Part shown: positions 1-10,076 of the stretch, in pieces
Position numbering within the stretch: the first letter of the stretch is position 1
How the letters are laid out: every line of letters begins with the position of its first letter
Origin: Dillenia suffruticosa
Lineage: Eukaryota; Streptophyta; Magnoliopsida; Dilleniales; Dilleniaceae
Direction: 5' to 3'
Length of the DNA stretch: 64,000 nucleotides
NCBI GenBank assembly: GCA_033439265.1
Contig: JAVTVX010000034.1
Coordinates: 20,226,501 to 20,290,500, forward strand
Notes under the pieces: generated by a model
The model's input: only the letters and a program-made list of their open reading frames with translations
Told to the model about the DNA's origin: nothing
The model's database searches: none
Translations under genes and position numbers: made by a program

Positions 1-851
1 CATGCAAAACTATTATTTTAACTAAGAAATGCCCTCACTTCAGTTAACCGAAAGATGTCCAATATTTTTATTGAGAGCTTTCTTCACACTGTTACACCTC
101 TTACTCTAGAAAATCTCACTTTGTCGAACAATAACTAAGAGACACTAAACATTTTCTTAAACACTAACCAAGAAATGTCTAGCACTTTAACCGAGAGCGT
201 CTTTTTTCCAATCTTTTAATTTATGTTGATTTAACTCTACATAAATTTAAAATTCAACATACTTCATGACAAGAACGCTTCAATTATTTTTTTACGCTTA
301 TTTCTCTTATTGGCTCTAGGAGTCTCCGTTTAATACCTTCTGGGTCAACATACTCTTAATTGCTTAAACTGTTAGGTTTTTAATTTCAAACTCGTAGTAC
401 ACTTTTCCTCTTTCAACTGCCAGTTGCTCCTATATTTTATAGATTGAATATCCCACATGGTTCCTTTCGATTAATCTTTTACAATTTTTTTCAACGGGCA
501 TTCAGGATCCAAATTCCACACCGCTTGTACATGCGGTGTACTCCTCCTAGTTGTAATATCACCCTGCGTAGAGACCAACCATTGCACACTGGTCTGCATC
601 ATTTGCCTCCTGTAACATTGTTTTTAAATAATACTTTTAATAATGGATTCTAACTATTGGATTATATTTTTTAATTATTTATTGCCTTTAAGACTTTTTG
701 TCGAATTATTTTTATAATTATTTGAGGGGGGAGAGAGAGAGCGCGCAATGGAAGAAAGGAAGAGTGACAAAGAATGGTCAGAAGTATGGAAGTGTATAAA
801 GAAAAAGAAAAAGGGTTGAAGAAAAGCAGAATGGAAATCACAACTTTTCAC
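1..851. other. Intergenic DNA, no gene seen
   Basis: AT-rich sequence with no open frame that resembles a protein family. From about 740 to 851 the GA-rich text (a run of GA followed by GGAAGAAAGGAAGAGTGAC) closely matches 42.05-42.24 kb, upstream of the NLR gene, so this end of the window carries a piece of the same repeated NLR-flank sequence. The match resumes after the SINE, at about 1090-1180 against 42.25-42.33 kb. Confidence 0.6.
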
Positions 852-865
852 CATAATCTGCCTTC

Positions 866-1062
866 TTTTTTTTTTTTTGGGTGCTAGACAACTGATATCC
901 AGATTCATACTCCGATTAATCTGGTCGGGGACTTACAGTGGCTCATTTAGGGGTTTATCCTCTCAACTTTGTCTGCTCCATACCCAAATTGTGAGTGGAA
1001 TTCAAGATTTTAGTTAAGAAATCTAGTATCATATCCCACTAGATCAATTCTCCGTTGGTCAT
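866..1062 (-). mobile_element. SINE (family 1), minus strand, with target duplication
   Basis: A roughly 197-bp insertion beginning on the plus strand with a poly-T run (the element's poly-A tail read in reverse). It is flanked by a perfect 14-bp target duplication, CATAATCTGCCTTC, at 852-865 and 1063-1076. Read on the minus strand, the 5' part contains a tRNA-like box A region (around the motif ATCTAGTGGGAT). The same sequence recurs in degraded form at many places in the window. The length, tail, duplication and pol III-like head fit a tRNA-derived SINE. The family name is unknown to me. Confidence 0.8.
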
Positions 1063-1244
1063 CATAATCTGCCTTCATGGTAACTCAAGCGTTCAAATTC
1101 ATCATGTCAATATTTCATAAGTATTTTGTGTTCATATTTGCAAATAAGAGCTGTAATAAGCAAATATTTATTGGTTCTTAACGACATAATATGTAAAAAG
1201 AATTTTATTTAATTATTAGTTGCACTAGATAACCAATATACTGT

Positions 1245-1395
1245 GGTTGTGACAATCGGGCGCTAAATCCTTGACTATAGATCTCGAATTCGAGTTATGG
1301 GAATAGAGAAATAGAATTTAAGCGATTCAACCTCTTAATGGGTTTTATAGTGCTCGGCTAGATTAGTCGGGTGAAATCCGAATACCGATCGGTAA
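1245..1395 (+). mobile_element. Decayed SINE (family 1), plus strand
   Basis: The text from about 1245 to 1395 (GCTAAATCCTTGACTATAGA, later TAGATTAGTCGGGTG and CCGAATACCGATCGG followed by AAAAA) matches the plus sense of the family-1 SINE seen reversed at 866-1062. No clear target duplication was found, so the ends are approximate and the copy is probably old. Confidence 0.5.
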
Positions 1396-1767
1396 AAACA
1401 GAAAAGTAGTTAAAATTCTTATAAATGAAGATTAATTTTTGTCATCTTCCTACTGATCTCGAGGTAAATGAAAATTAATATCAATTTTTTTTAGTAGGAG
1501 GTTTGTAAGCTTATGCCTACACAATTAGGAATAATCCACTATAAGATAAATCAGATCTACTATTAAAATTTGAATCTATAATATTAGATGAGACTACCAT
1601 CTGCACTAATTGACGACTTGTATTTTTTTAGTTATTATTCTAGATTATAAAGAGTTGTTGAACGGTATTTAAAAACAAGTCGCCATCTCGATCGTGAATC
1701 ATTGCCATCTTGTTGGATTATTACTCATCGCAAATTATTCTTTTTGTGTTATTCTGGATGATGCAAT
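1396..1767. other. Intergenic DNA, nothing recognised
   Basis: AT-rich sequence with no credible coding frame or RNA gene. A poly-T start near 1486 could mark another very decayed minus-strand SINE, but I could not find flanking duplications. Confidence 0.4.
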
Positions 1768-1782
1768 GTGCAATGTTGTACT

Positions 1783-1978
1783 AACGCTTTGTTAGTTTAG
1801 TGGGAAGGGCACTAGCACCTACACCAAGAAATGGGGTTCGAGTCTTGATAGTGGTAAGAAATGACGTTGGGAGAGCTCCCTCCCGATTGGGACCTAATAA
1901 CAGTTTGGTCGAGATTAGTTGGAGCAAAGCTCTGAAAACTCGATGGTGGACCAAGTCCAGAGGACCAAAAAAAAAAAA
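1783..1978 (+). mobile_element. tRNA-derived SINE (family 2) with target duplication
   Basis: A 196-bp insertion bounded by a 15-bp target duplication, GTGCAATGYTGTACT, at 1768-1782 and 1979-1993 with one mismatch. The head carries a box A-like motif (TAGTTTAGTGGG, about 1794-1805) and a near-consensus pol III box B (GGTTCGAGTCT, about 1836-1846). The body ends in a run of 12 A. These features together define a tRNA-derived SINE. The small frames that cross it on either strand are chance. Confidence 0.85.
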
Positions 1979-2132
1979 GTGCAATGCTGTACTCATTTTG
2001 GGCTCTGTCTTCTTTGTTGTTGTGGGTTTCTGGTTCCAGGTGGTATGGGCTTATGTTTTTCTATTTTGGTTGTGCCCTGCTTGGACCTTGTTATTGTCCT
2101 AGGCTGTCTTATTTTGGGGCCCTAGGGCCAAC

Positions 2133-4625
2133 TGTCACGCCCCAAACCGGAATCGTGAACAGCCGCCCGTTGCCCTAGGATGCCGGCTGTATTTTTACAG
2201 AAAATCGGGCAGAACCTCCCCATAAATCGGAGGTTTCCCGTGTACAATTAAACCTGTATAATCAAAATCAATCTATAATTTAAATAAATGGCCATCCTGG
2301 CCTCTCCAAAATCAATAAACACCACCGCCAGCATCCAGAACAACGCAAGGCTACAAGTTTCTAGCAGTCCTAGCCACAGACCTCTACTGTCATGCCCAAC
2401 TAGAGCATGAGCAGCCGCTATACCGAGCGGACCCAAGTTTATACAATATATATCACATTTCCCAAGTAACGTTCAAATACGTACAATCGCCTCAATGCAA
2501 ATGAAATATGAGAGTTAAACTATACAGTCATCCCAAAATAAGTACATGGCCAACTACGGACCTCAATGTCAAGACCTCGCAGGGTCAAAACTAAATTAGA
2601 AGTAAATCTCACCGTCGAAAATACCAACTCCGCTCTAGAGCCTGTAGCGTCGCTCTATCACAATCAACATGTCTGAGGAGAGAAAATAGAGGGGTGAGTA
2701 TCATGGGAAGATACTCAGTGAGTGAGGGGGGTAATATCAAGCATAAATAGTATAGGTGAACAATTGGAGTGTCAAATAATATCATTTGAAACAACAATTT
2801 ACACTTCGCAGCAAAACATGATATATTTATCATTTTGAAATCATTTAATCAAACACACGATAGCAAGCATGTATGCATCCATTTAAAATCAAGTAATGTC
2901 AGAGCGAGCCAAAAATAGTCCTGGCAAAGGTCAACCGTGACCAAGGACAGGCGCGTCGGGGGTTTTATTATGCATAGACTTTGAAACGCTCTCTACCCCG
3001 ACGTTGGCCATGAGCTCGCTGGGGCCAACTCATCAACGTGTATAGGACCCCGCCCGGTGCTAGACGGTGGCGTCACACACGTCCTCCCCCTACGTGGGTT
3101 CAACCGGCCGCGCCTATAGCCTTTAGAATAAATGACGTTTGCGGATACCTCCTGCAGAAGCGTATCCGGGCAACCCGTGCCTCTACAAACGCCCTTCGTA
3201 GCTACGGAATCATCATAGTATCACAAGGGCACAACGTCCCATAATATCACAAGGGCACAACGTCCCAGGGCACAACGTCCCACAAGTATCATCACATCAT
3301 CGCACAACTAGTAGGCATCCAACCCACATAGTTCATCAAAAACATTTTTAAATTTGCGTGCCAATACGTCTCATCAAATTCATTTCAAAACAGCATATCA
3401 ATACATTGGTATAAAATGAAATTTATACATTTTCAAATAATGGCACAATTATTGATTCATTTCAAACCATGGATGCATAGTCATTGTAAATATAATTCAA
3501 GACACTCCAAAAATCACAAAACAGATTTTTACATTTAATATCACACGTCAACGAATGCATACCAAAGCATGTTTTATCGAAAATGCGACAGAAAATACGT
3601 TTTACTATTTTATGCAAGAGATTAGAGTCCCACTCACATATCTAGGGAGGGTGGTCACTCCCTATTTTTCAACGACTCTCCAAAAGACAAACCTAATCAA
3701 ATCGTCAAATTTATAGCGATTAAAACCCTAATAAGGGATTCTATCAATAAAATTTATTCATCTCTCACCTAGGGTTCCTCGGGTGTCAGACCTAGCTGTC
3801 GTTCGCCCGTCGGGTTGGTTTAAAACCTGTAATATTTCCCAAACTTCAGATGTATTAGAAACCACTAAATTTCTAACAGCAAACCATAGAACTTCAATCA
3901 ATACAGTCGTTACCTGCCATACAGAAGATGCAGGTGAGCTCTCGAAGGGGAAAGCCGGTCGCGGGCTTGCGGGCCGTCACGGGCTCGCGGGCCGGTGGGC
4001 TGGCTGCTAGCGGGCTGGCCCGCTGGTGGCTCACGGGCTCTCAGCCCGGCTTGCTGGCCGCAGCGGGCTTCGCGGGATGCAGTGGGCCGCGGCTGGACTG
4101 GGCCTTGGGCCGCTGGTGGGCTGGCCCGCTCACGGGCTAGGGCTCGCTCTGGGTCACGAGCTGGGTCGCGTGCTGGCTCGCGCTGGGTCGCGAGCTGGGT
4201 CGCGCGCTAGCTCGAGCTGGGTCGCGAGCTGGGTCGTGCGCTGGCTCGTGCTGGGACGCGAGCTGGGTCGCGCGCTGGCTCGTGCGCTAGCTCGCGCTGG
4301 GTCGCGAGCTGGGTCGCACGCTAGCTCGTGCTGGCTCACGGGAGATCGCGCACAAGGCTCGCGATGGCTCGAGGTGGCAGCGTTCGCAGGAGATCGCGCG
4401 AATGCGCGCTGTGCAGAGGGTGAAGCGCTGGAGCGGGGTGCGCAAGTGAGCTCCCGAGCAGGCGTGGGCTCGCGCAGGGGTAGCACACCGGCCCGCGCTG
4501 GGTGTCGTGCTGCTCGCGGGAGGCGCTGCAGCTGCCGCGATCGCGGGAGGAAGGTGGAGCAGTGGGCGGCGTGCGGTGGCGGGAGAGAGGCCGCGGCGGA
4601 GAAGAGAAAGGGAGAAAGAGGGAAA

Positions 4626-4667
<42 letters not shown>

Positions 4668-4742
4668 AGAGTGTGAGAAAGAAAAGGGAAATTAGGGCTT
4701 TAAGCCCTTTTTTTTTTTTTTTTTTTTGTGTGCAGTGTTACA
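2133..4742 (-). repeat. 3' LTR of the Gypsy element
   Basis: About 2610 bp, matching 10077-12717 almost base for base. On the minus strand it reads TGTAACAC... to ...GCGTGACA. It contains a poly-A/T run, a CT/GA microsatellite, a GC-rich minisatellite and, near 3230-3280, three copies of the short motif GGCACAACGTCCCA. Predicted proteins here are by-products of the GC-rich repeats and have no family resemblance. Confidence 0.95.
4130..4340. repeat. GC-rich minisatellite inside the 3' LTR
   Basis: Imperfect tandem copies of a unit built from GAGCTGGGTCGCGCGCTGGC, strongly GC- and CpG-rich in an otherwise AT-rich window. The same array is at about 12074-12284 in the 5' LTR with several point differences. 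In the element's orientation it lies in the first third of the LTR, where promoters and enhancers (U3) normally sit. A regulatory role is inference. Confidence 0.75.
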
Positions 4743-4757
4743 TTTTCTAACCCCCTA
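4743..4757 (-). promoter_or_regulatory. Polypurine tract of the Gypsy element
   Basis: On the minus strand the bases just before the 3' LTR read AGGGGGTTAGAAAA, a purine-rich tract in the position where plus-strand DNA synthesis is primed. The preceding text (GGACGAAACTTGATTTT) is typical of Tekay/Del-type elements. Confidence 0.8.
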
Positions 4758-4790
4758 AAATCAAGTTTCGTCCTCGAAACTAAAAGAGAA

Positions 4791-7700
4791 CTACACTGTA
4801 AATAAATGGGGGTATTGACTCCTCATAGCTTCCTCGGGCTCCCAGGTCTCCTCCTTGACCTGATCACTTCTCCACAAAACTTTGACTAAAGAAATTTCCT
4901 TACTCCGCAGCTTTCTAACCTGCCGATCTAGAATAGTCACAGGCTGAATTGGAATGCTAAGGTCCTCTCGCAACTCAAGAGGTGGAGGCTCAAGTACATG
5001 AGAAGGATCGGTCAAGTATTTCCTGAGTACTGAGACATGGAATACGTCGTGAATACGGGATAGTTCATCTGGCAGCTCCAATCTATATGCCACACTCCCG
5101 ACCCTCTCAAGGATACGGAAGGGCCCAATATATCTAGGGCTCAATTTGCCCCGCTGCCTGAACCGTATAACTCCCTTCCAGGGAGATATTCTCAAAAAAA
5201 CCATATCTCCCGTAGCAAACTCAAGAGGTCGCCGCCTACGATCAGCATACGTCTTCTGTCTGTCCTGGGCGGCTTTCATCCGCTCACGGATAACCTTAAC
5301 TTTATCCTTTGTTTGTTCAATCAACTCAACGCTGTTGAGACGTCGCTCTCCGACCTCATCCCAGCATATCGGGGTGCGGCACTTCCTGCCATATAGTGCC
5401 TCATACGGGGGCATCCCTATACTGGCTTGATAACTGTTATTATATGCGAACTTGACTAGTGGAAGGTGCCGATCCCAACTACCCCGGAAATCCATCACAC
5501 ATGCTCTCAGCATGTCCTCAAGGGTCTGAATGGTCCTCTCAGACTGGCCGTCCGTCTGAGGGTGATATGCCGTACTAAAATTCAATCTAGTACCCAATGC
5601 CTCCTGTAATTTGGGCCAAAACCTAGATGTGAACCTGGAGTCCCTATCTGAAACAATCGACACAGGTACCCCGTGAAGCCGAACTATGGTATCAATGTAG
5701 AGGCGTGACAACGCCTCTAAGGAATAGTCACTGCGAATAGGGATAAAATGTGCAGATTTGGTGAGTCGATCGACAATCACCCAAATCGCATCATGCCTTG
5801 TAGAAGTCCGCGGTAATCCCATCACGAAATCCATAGTAATATGCTCCCATTTCCACTCAGGAATAGGAAGAGGCTGCAGTGTGCCCGCTGGACGCTGATG
5901 TTCGGCCTTTACCTGCTGGCACACCAAGCATCGTGCCACAAACTCTGCTATATCCCTCTTCATGCCTGACCACCAGTAGCTACCTCTGATGGTCCGATAC
6001 ATCTTCGTACCTCCGGGATGCATAGCATATGCAGAAGAATGTGCTTCCTCAAGGATAGCACGTCGAAGATCACCATCGGCCGGAACACACACTCTATCTC
6101 TGAATACGACGAGTCCATCATCACGGACTCTGAAATCTCCGCCCTCAGCTCTGCGGACTCTATCTGTAATACCCTGGATCTCCTCATCCGTACTCTGGAG
6201 CTCCCTGATACGGTCGAACAAAGTCGGCCTGACCTCAAATCTGACTAATAAGCCTCCCTGATCATCGTTAGTCAAACTGACTCCTAAGGCTCGGAGTCCC
6301 ACTAAACAAGAAAGGTAGGCTTTCTCTGTCGACTGGGAGGATGATGCTGACTTCCGACTCAAAGCATCTGCTACAACGTTTGCCTTGCCCGGATGATAGT
6401 CAATAATAAGATCGTAGTCTTTCAATAACTCCAACCATCTCCTCTGTCTCAAATTCAGCTCTTTTTGGGTAAACAGATATTTCAAACTCCTGTGGTCGGT
6501 AAATACCCTGCAGGTTACCCCATAAAGATAATGCCGCCATATCTTCAACGCGAAGACTATGGCTGCCAACTCTAAATCATGTGTCGGGTAGTTAACCTCG
6601 TGTTTCTTCAGCTGTCGCGAGGCATACGCAATAACCCGACCCTCCTGCATCAGAACACAACCCAATCCCTGTCGGCTAGCATCACTGTACACTGTATACT
6701 CCCGACTACTAGTGGGAAGGGCTAAAATAGGAGCGGATGTTAACCGTTGTTTGAGCTCCTGGAAGCTCGACTCACAACGATCATCCCAAACAAGCTTGAC
6801 CCCCTTCTGGGTCAATCTCGACAACGGAGCAGCTATCCGGGAGAATCCCTCTACAAATCTGCGATAATACCCGGCCAAACCGAGAAAACTACGAATCTCG
6901 GTAACTGTTTGTGGCTGCTCCCACTTTACTATAGCCTCAACCTTCCGCGAATCAACATAAATACCTTCCGCGGAGACAATGTGCCCCAAGAATCCAATTT
7001 GTCTTAGCCAAAACTCACATTTTGAGAATTTGGCATATAGCTGCTTCTCACGGAGTATCTGTAATACCACCCGAAGGTGCTGAACATGATCTTCATCGCT
7101 CCGTGAATATATCAAGATGTCATCGATGAATACGATGACGAACCGATCCAAATAGTCGTGAAAAACTCGGTTCATCAGATCCATAAAAGCAGCTGGGGCA
7201 TTAGTCAACCCAAACGGCATGACTAGAAACTCGTAATGTCCGTATCGGGTGCGAAAAGCTGTCTTAGGCACATCTTCGGCCTGAATCCTCAACTGATGAT
7301 AACCCGAACGGAGATCAATCTTAGAGAAAACCTTAGCTCCCTGCAGCTGATCAAACAAGTCATCGATACGAGGCAGGGGATGTCGGTTCTTGATGGTGGC
7401 TTTGTTCAATTGCCTGTAATCCACACAAAGCCGAAATGTACCATCCTTCTTCTTTACAAACAGTACCGGAGCGCCCCAAGGTGAGGTGCTCGGACGAATA
7501 AACCCCTTGTCCAGAAGTTCCTGTAACTGAGTTTTAAGCTCTCTCAGTTCAGCAGGCGCTATTCTGTATGGCGGAATAGAAATAGGATTGGTCCCCGGTA
7601 CTAAATCAATCTCGAAATCGAACTCCCGAACTGGTGGTAATCCGGGAAGCTCCTCGGGGAACACATCTAAAAATTCCTGCACCACAGGGACATCTTCAAG

Positions 7701-8012
7701 CCTCGGTCCCTCAACGGTGGTGTCAACAACATAAGCCAGATAAGCCGCACAACCATGGCGTACCAAACGTCTGGCCTTCATAACAGAGATAATACTGCGG
7801 GGCAACACTCGTCTCTCACCCCGGAAGACTAGCGGTGGCTGCTCGAACCTCCTAAACTCAACCTCCTTCGTGAAACAATCCACGGAAGCCCGGTGTATAC
7901 TCAACCAATCCATCCCTAGGATGGCATCGAAATCCGTGATAGGGAGCGGAATCAGATCTGCCTCTAATACTGTCTCCCCAATTCCGACCTCACAGCCCCT
8001 ATAGACTGTATC
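4791..8012 (-). CDS. Gypsy pol: reverse transcriptase, RNase H, integrase, chromodomain tail
   Basis: Open on the minus strand from just after the in-frame stop at 8013 to TAG at 4791. The first Met is at 7913, giving 1040 residues; numbering below starts there. RT spans about 90-380, with the catalytic FIDD at 262-265. RNase H covers about 400-520 (YSDAS near 409, TDHRSL near 472). Integrase has an HHCC zinc finger (H625, H632, C662, C665) and a D-D-35-E triad (D695, D756, E792). A GPF-type module follows near 930, and the tail at 985-1040 ([19 protein letters not shown]) resembles the chromodomain-like end of Tekay elements. It would copy element RNA into DNA and integrate it. No defect was seen within this stretch; translation would depend on passing the upstream stop. 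Confidence 0.9.
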   Translation of the reverse strand, partial: DTVYRGCEVGIGETVLEADLIPLPITDFDAILGMDWLSIHRASVDCFTKEVEFRRFEQPPLVFRGERRVLPRSIISVMKARRLVRHGCAAYLAYVVDTTVEGPRLEDVPVVQEFLDVFPEELPGLPPVREFDFEIDLVPGTNPISIPPYRIAPAELRELKTQLQELLDKGFIRPSTSPWGAPVLFVKKKDGTFRLCVDYRQLNKATIKNRHPLPRIDDLFDQLQGAKVFSKIDLRSGYHQLRIQAEDVPKTAFRTRYGHYEFLVMPFGLTNAPAAFMDLMNRVFHDYLDRFVIVFIDDILIYSRSDEDHVQHLRVVLQILREKQLYAKFSKCEFWLRQIGFLGHIVSAEGIYVDSRKVEAIVKWEQPQTVTEIRSFLGLAGYYRRFVEGFSRIAAPLSRLTQKGVKLVWDDRCESSFQELKQRLTSAPILALPTSSREYTVYSDASRQGLGCVLMQEGRVIAYASRQLKKHEVNYPTHDLELAAIVFALKIWRHYLYGVTCRVFTDHRSLKYLFTQKELNLRQRRWLELLKDYDLIIDYHPGKANVVADALSRKSASSSQSTEKAYLSCLVGLRALGVSLTNDDQGGLLVRFEVRPTLFDRIRELQSTDEEIQGITDRVRRAEGGDFRVRDDGLVVFRDRVCVPADGDLRRAILEEAHSSAYAMHPGGTKMYRTIRGSYWWSGMKRDIAEFVARCLVCQQVKAEHQRPAGTLQPLPIPEWKWEHITMDFVMGLPRTSTRHDAIWVIVDRLTKSAHFIPIRSDYSLEALSRLYIDTIVRLHGVPVSIVSDRDSRFTSRFWPKLQEALGTRLNFSTAYHPQTDGQSERTIQTLEDMLRACVMDFRGSWDRHLPLVKFAYNNSYQASIGMPPYEALYGRKCRTPICWDEVGERRLNSVELIEQTKDKVKVIRERMKAAQDRQKTYADRRRRPLEFATGDMVFLRISPWKGVIRFRQRGKLSPRYIGPFRILERVGSVAYRLELPDELSRIHDVFHVSVLRKYLTDPSHVLEPPPLELREDLSIPIQPVTILDRQVRKLRSKEISLVKVLWRSDQVKEETWEPEEAMRSQYPHLFTV

Positions 8013-8173
8013 TCAAACGATATGCTTGTCAAGAGGAGTGACTACCAGAATCTCCGCATCAAGTGGCGAGAGAGGTCTATCAGAATGACAAGCGAACGTA
8101 TCGCTCACATAGGAAAAATTTGACCCAGTATCTATGAAAATACGGGCGTCGATACCGAATATTCGCATAGTAC
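8013..8173 (-). CDS. Gypsy aspartic protease segment, ending at an in-frame TGA
   Basis: This short frame encodes the retropepsin part, with active-site motif DTGS in the context FIDTGSNFSYVS. It ends at TGA (8013-8015). The same frame continues open past the stop for about 33 codons directly into pol, so the stop looks like one nonsense change in an otherwise continuous pro-pol frame. Read upstream, the frame meets gag only if the 196 bases at 8174-8369 are removed. The protease would normally cut the Gag-Pol polyprotein. Confidence 0.85.
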
Positions 8174-8369
8174 CTAAAAGTAAGAAAAATTTCAACAGAA
8201 TTTAAAATGCGAAGAAAAGTGAACAAATATATATATATATATATATGTCAAACTAGTTAAGCTTCTAAAGCTTTAACTAGTCAAAATGTACATCGACATC
8301 ATGATATACAATAAGCTCATACAGAAAGTACACAAAAGTACTACACTGAGGGGTCTGCAGGAGGATTAC
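8174..8369 (-). other. Putative spliceosomal intron between gag and pol
   Basis: On the minus strand a GT donor (ATGG|GTAATCC) at 8369 and an AG acceptor after a T-rich tract (TTTCTTACTTTTAG|GTAC) at 8174 bound 196 AT-rich bases, including an AT dinucleotide run. The flanking coding DNA is distinctly richer in G+C. Removing it joins gag to protease in frame, as a phase-1 intron. Unspliced RNA stops 9 codons into it. This is inferred from sequence; no transcript evidence is available here. Confidence 0.6.
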
Positions 8370-9783
8370 CCATAATAACATCAGGGTTTGCCTGTGCGTC
8401 CTCCTGTGTCATCGCAAACACACGAGCCTGGGCCCTAGGCTGCTGTCGCGACGATCCTGGCACTGTGTTACTCCCGGCTGCAGTCCGGGGAGCGGTAAGA
8501 GCTGAGTGCGCAGGTGCCCCCTGCTGGCCTGTGCCAGACGTACCAGTACGACTCTGTAAAGTCAATCCTCCCCGACCTAAATCGGGACAGACACTCCTAA
8601 CGTGACCTTGCTTCCCACACTGGAAGCAAGTAACTGGGGCTCTACATGCCCCAAAGGCATGGTGACAATTGCATCTACGGCAGAAGGGCGGTCTCTGTGT
8701 AGTAGACTGTGTAGAGACACTAGGGGCTGGTGCCCCAAAGCCCTGTGGTCGAGGTCCCTGTCCCGGTGCTGCTGGTCTGAAGCTAGAAAAACCTCCGGGA
8801 TATCCAGAACCTCTACCCCTCTTCGAAGACTGTCCACTCTGTGACCCAGTCTTCCTCTTCTGGTGACTCTCCCTCTGTCTCGCCTCTGCTCGGACGATCT
8901 CCTCCGCCCGATACGCTGAATCAATCACCTCCGATAGTGTAAAAGAGGGAGTCACCGTCATATATTTCCTGATGCTCAATTGGAGGCCATCTTCAAACTT
9001 GAACCTCAACTGAACCGGTGTAGCCATATCGGGGACAAAGGCCGCTAGTCGTCTAAGCTCAGCCTCGTACTCTGAAACTGACCTCGTCCCCTGACGTAAG
9101 TGCAGGAACTCCGTCCTCATCCGGTCCTGCTGGAACGGGGTAAAGTACCTGCGGTCGAACTCTCGTAAAAAGTCCTCCCACCGCAGGGTCTGTGTGGCAC
9201 TGTCACGGATAGCCTCCCACCACGAGAGGGCATCTCCGTCGAAGAGTCTCTCAGCAACTCTCAATCTGAGCTCCTCTGACAACCCCAAATCCGTAAGGAT
9301 CCTACGAATCCTGTTGATCGAGTGTTTCGCCGCTACTGCATCACTGGATCCCGAAAAATCTGTGCATCCGAGCTGCCGTGACTCTTTCACTAACTGAGTG
9401 AGCTCATGGATGCGCCTCAAAGTAGCCGACGTCTCGTCGGTCGGGGTAGACACGGAAGGGCCGGCCACCGAAGGAAGAATCGGTGCCGAAGGAGCAGGTA
9501 CGGCCGCAGGTGCGGTCGCTGGAGTCTGTAGTGAAGGTGGTGGCATCTGCGCCCCATATCTACTGCACCACTCCTGCCATTGTCTCAAGGCATCGAGTGG
9601 TGGTGGAGGAATCTCGGCTGTAGCAGCCGGTGGAGGTGCTGGGGGTGGCGCTGGTGAGCGTGCTCGAGTAGAGGAAGCAACCTCTGGTACTCGTGGCGCC
9701 TCAGGTGCCCTAGGTGTATCAGGCACTGTAAGGCCCTCAAGTGAGGCGAATCTAGCACCTCTCCTACCACGTCTAGGTGGCAT
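8341..9783 (-). CDS. Gypsy Gag polyprotein
   Basis: A 480-residue frame from ATG at 9783 to TAG at 8341, the structural protein that packages element RNA. Residues 1-120 are Pro/Ala/Arg-rich. A retrotransposon-gag domain spans about 140-310 (WWEAIRD near 188, FLREFDRRYF near 205). A basic, Gly-rich stretch follows at about 305-350. A CCHC zinc knuckle (CFQCGKQGHVRSVCP) lies at 386-400, preceded by extra Cys/His residues at 368-380. The last 9 codons lie inside the putative intron, so splicing would replace the stop with protease-pol and give Gag-Pol. No internal break is seen. Confidence 0.92.
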   Translation of the reverse strand: MPPRRGRRGARFASLEGLTVPDTPRAPEAPRVPEVASSTRARSPAPPPAPPPAATAEIPPPPLDALRQWQEWCSRYGAQMPPPSLQTPATAPAAVPAPSAPILPSVAGPSVSTPTDETSATLRRIHELTQLVKESRQLGCTDFSGSSDAVAAKHSINRIRRILTDLGLSEELRLRVAERLFDGDALSWWEAIRDSATQTLRWEDFLREFDRRYFTPFQQDRMRTEFLHLRQGTRSVSEYEAELRRLAAFVPDMATPVQLRFKFEDGLQLSIRKYMTVTPSFTLSEVIDSAYRAEEIVRAEARQRESHQKRKTGSQSGQSSKRGRGSGYPGGFSSFRPAAPGQGPRPQGFGAPAPSVSTQSTTQRPPFCRRCNCHHAFGACRAPVTCFQCGKQGHVRSVCPDLGRGGLTLQSRTGTSGTGQQGAPAHSALTAPRTAAGSNTVPGSSRQQPRAQARVFAMTQEDAQANPDVIMGNPPADPSV

Positions 9784-10058
9784 AATTCTGCGAAAAAAAA
9801 TACATTGTCAACGGATAGAAATCGAGATTTAGGGTTAGTTGCTCCGTAACTAACCCCCTAAAATAAATGAACTATGATTTAAAACATTCGAATGCAAAGT
9901 AATGAGTTAGATGCGTTATGTATCCAACTCCATAAAATAGGCGAACTTATATGCCTATGGCCAAGTACGGGACTTTAAATGACTGTATGAAACTCTCTAA
10001 TGCATTGAGAACTTTGCGTATACTTGAGAAAACTTTGATCTTTTCTCAAACCTAGACT
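9784..10058 (-). other. Untranslated leader of the Gypsy element
   Basis: About 275 bases between the primer-binding site and the gag start, with no other good frame. This is the normal place for the RNA packaging signal and 5' leader of an LTR retrotransposon; no specific signal can be read by eye. Confidence 0.7.
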
Positions 10059-10069
10059 CTCTGATACCA
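10059..10069 (-). promoter_or_regulatory. Primer-binding site, initiator Met tRNA
   Basis: The minus strand reads TGGTATCAGAG, complementary to the 3' end of plant initiator-Met tRNA and the usual primer site of Tekay-type and many other plant elements. It lies 7 bases inside the 5' LTR, fixing both the orientation and the LTR edge. Confidence 0.93.
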
Positions 10070-10076
10070 ATAGAAC

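Noticed and set aside
1794-1846. Possible tRNA genes suggested by box A/B motifs here and at 13990-14055, 15020-15080 and 59490-59540
   Set aside because: No cloverleaf with paired acceptor stem or anticodon arm can be built; poly-A or AT tails and target duplications show SINEs.
4026-4676. A 216-residue plus-strand frame (and its twin at 11970-12608)
   Set aside because: It lies inside the LTR, is made of GC-rich tandem repeats (RAGSRAGSRA-like), has frames on both strands and no family motif; a composition effect.
8577-9832. Frames of 115 and 144 residues overlapping gag on other frames
   Set aside because: Shadows of the GC-rich gag gene; no independent motif.
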